5,721 nt of DNA from an uncultured Desulfovibrio sp. GTDB lineage: Bacteria; Desulfobacterota; Desulfovibrionia; Desulfovibrionales; Desulfovibrionaceae. Location of the stretch: NCBI GenBank assembly GCA_900555975.1, contig USNI01000069.1, forward strand, positions 1-5,721, written 5' to 3'. Position numbers and translations under genes: made by a program. This document shows, piece after piece, positions 5,620 to 5,721 of the stretch (position 1 is its first letter; every line of letters begins with the position of its first letter). Under the pieces are notes generated by a model. The model saw nothing but the letters and a program-made list of their open reading frames with translations, searched no databases and was not told the origin of the DNA.

Positions 5620-5721
5620 GGCAGGACACCATGAAAAACCTCCGCAATATCGGCATCATAGCCCATATTGACGCAGGCAAGACAACACTCAGCGAGCGCA
5701 TTCTCTTCTATACGCGCAAAA
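5616..5721 (+). CDS. fusA: Elongation factor G, N-terminal fragment
   Basis: EF-G is the GTPase that drives ribosomal translocation and, with RRF, ribosome recycling. Only the first 35 codons are inside the window; the gene runs off the right edge. They contain [14 protein letters not shown], the G1/P-loop (AHIDAGKT at 16-23), followed by LSERILFYT. The [17 protein letters not shown] pattern separates EF-G from LepA, RF3 and EF-Tu. The usual str-operon EF-G reads GKTTTTERILYYTG; the Leu-Ser and Phe-Tyr form here is closer to EF-G variants such as the spdEFG and mitochondrial type, which deltaproteobacteria are known to carry. The start at 5616 overlaps the upstream stop as ATGA, so translation is probably coupled. 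rpsL and rpsG are not upstream, which also argues against the str operon. Confidence 0.85.
   Translation, partial: MRQDTMKNLRNIGIIAHIDAGKTTLSERILFYTRK

Overview
This window looks like ordinary chromosome from a Gram-negative bacterium of moderately high GC, most likely a member of the Desulfovibrionaceae or a close relative. That placement is by feel from the RodA, CtpA and Ndk sequences and the GC-rich codon use; it was not tested against a database. Six protein genes are visible and none belongs to a mobile element. There is no tRNA, rRNA, CRISPR array or insertion sequence.

Layout. Positions 1-485 hold no credible gene; about 30-165 is markedly AT-rich. Four genes then lie on the minus strand, in transcription order: ctpA (3285-4583, periplasmic S41 protease), ndk (2558-2977, nucleoside diphosphate kinase), proC (1748-2554, last step of proline synthesis) and rodA (486-1598, SEDS peptidoglycan polymerase). 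ndk and proC are only 3 bases apart and must be co-transcribed. ctpA-ndk (307 bp) and proC-rodA (149 bp) are separated by gaps full of inverted repeats. On the plus strand, divergent from ctpA, are an uncharacterised 275-residue protein that resembles a shortened histidinol dehydrogenase (4792-5619) and the start of an elongation factor G gene (5616 to the window edge), which overlap by ATGA.

The genes do not form one pathway: they cover envelope proteolysis, nucleotide balance, proline synthesis, cell-wall elongation and translation. The items most worth a second look are: (1) the ctpA-ndk gap, where the minus strand can fold into a packed run of stems ending in a three-way junction directly followed by six U, about 50 bases before the ndk start; (2) the proC-rodA gap, with a perfect 16-bp inverted repeat, a terminator-like hairpin with six U, and a third hairpin just upstream of the rodA ribosome binding site; (3) the HisD-like protein, which keeps parts of the HisD fold but appears to lack zinc-site residues and is translationally coupled to an EF-G that does not look like the usual str-operon copy. 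I see no clear new defence or mobile system here.
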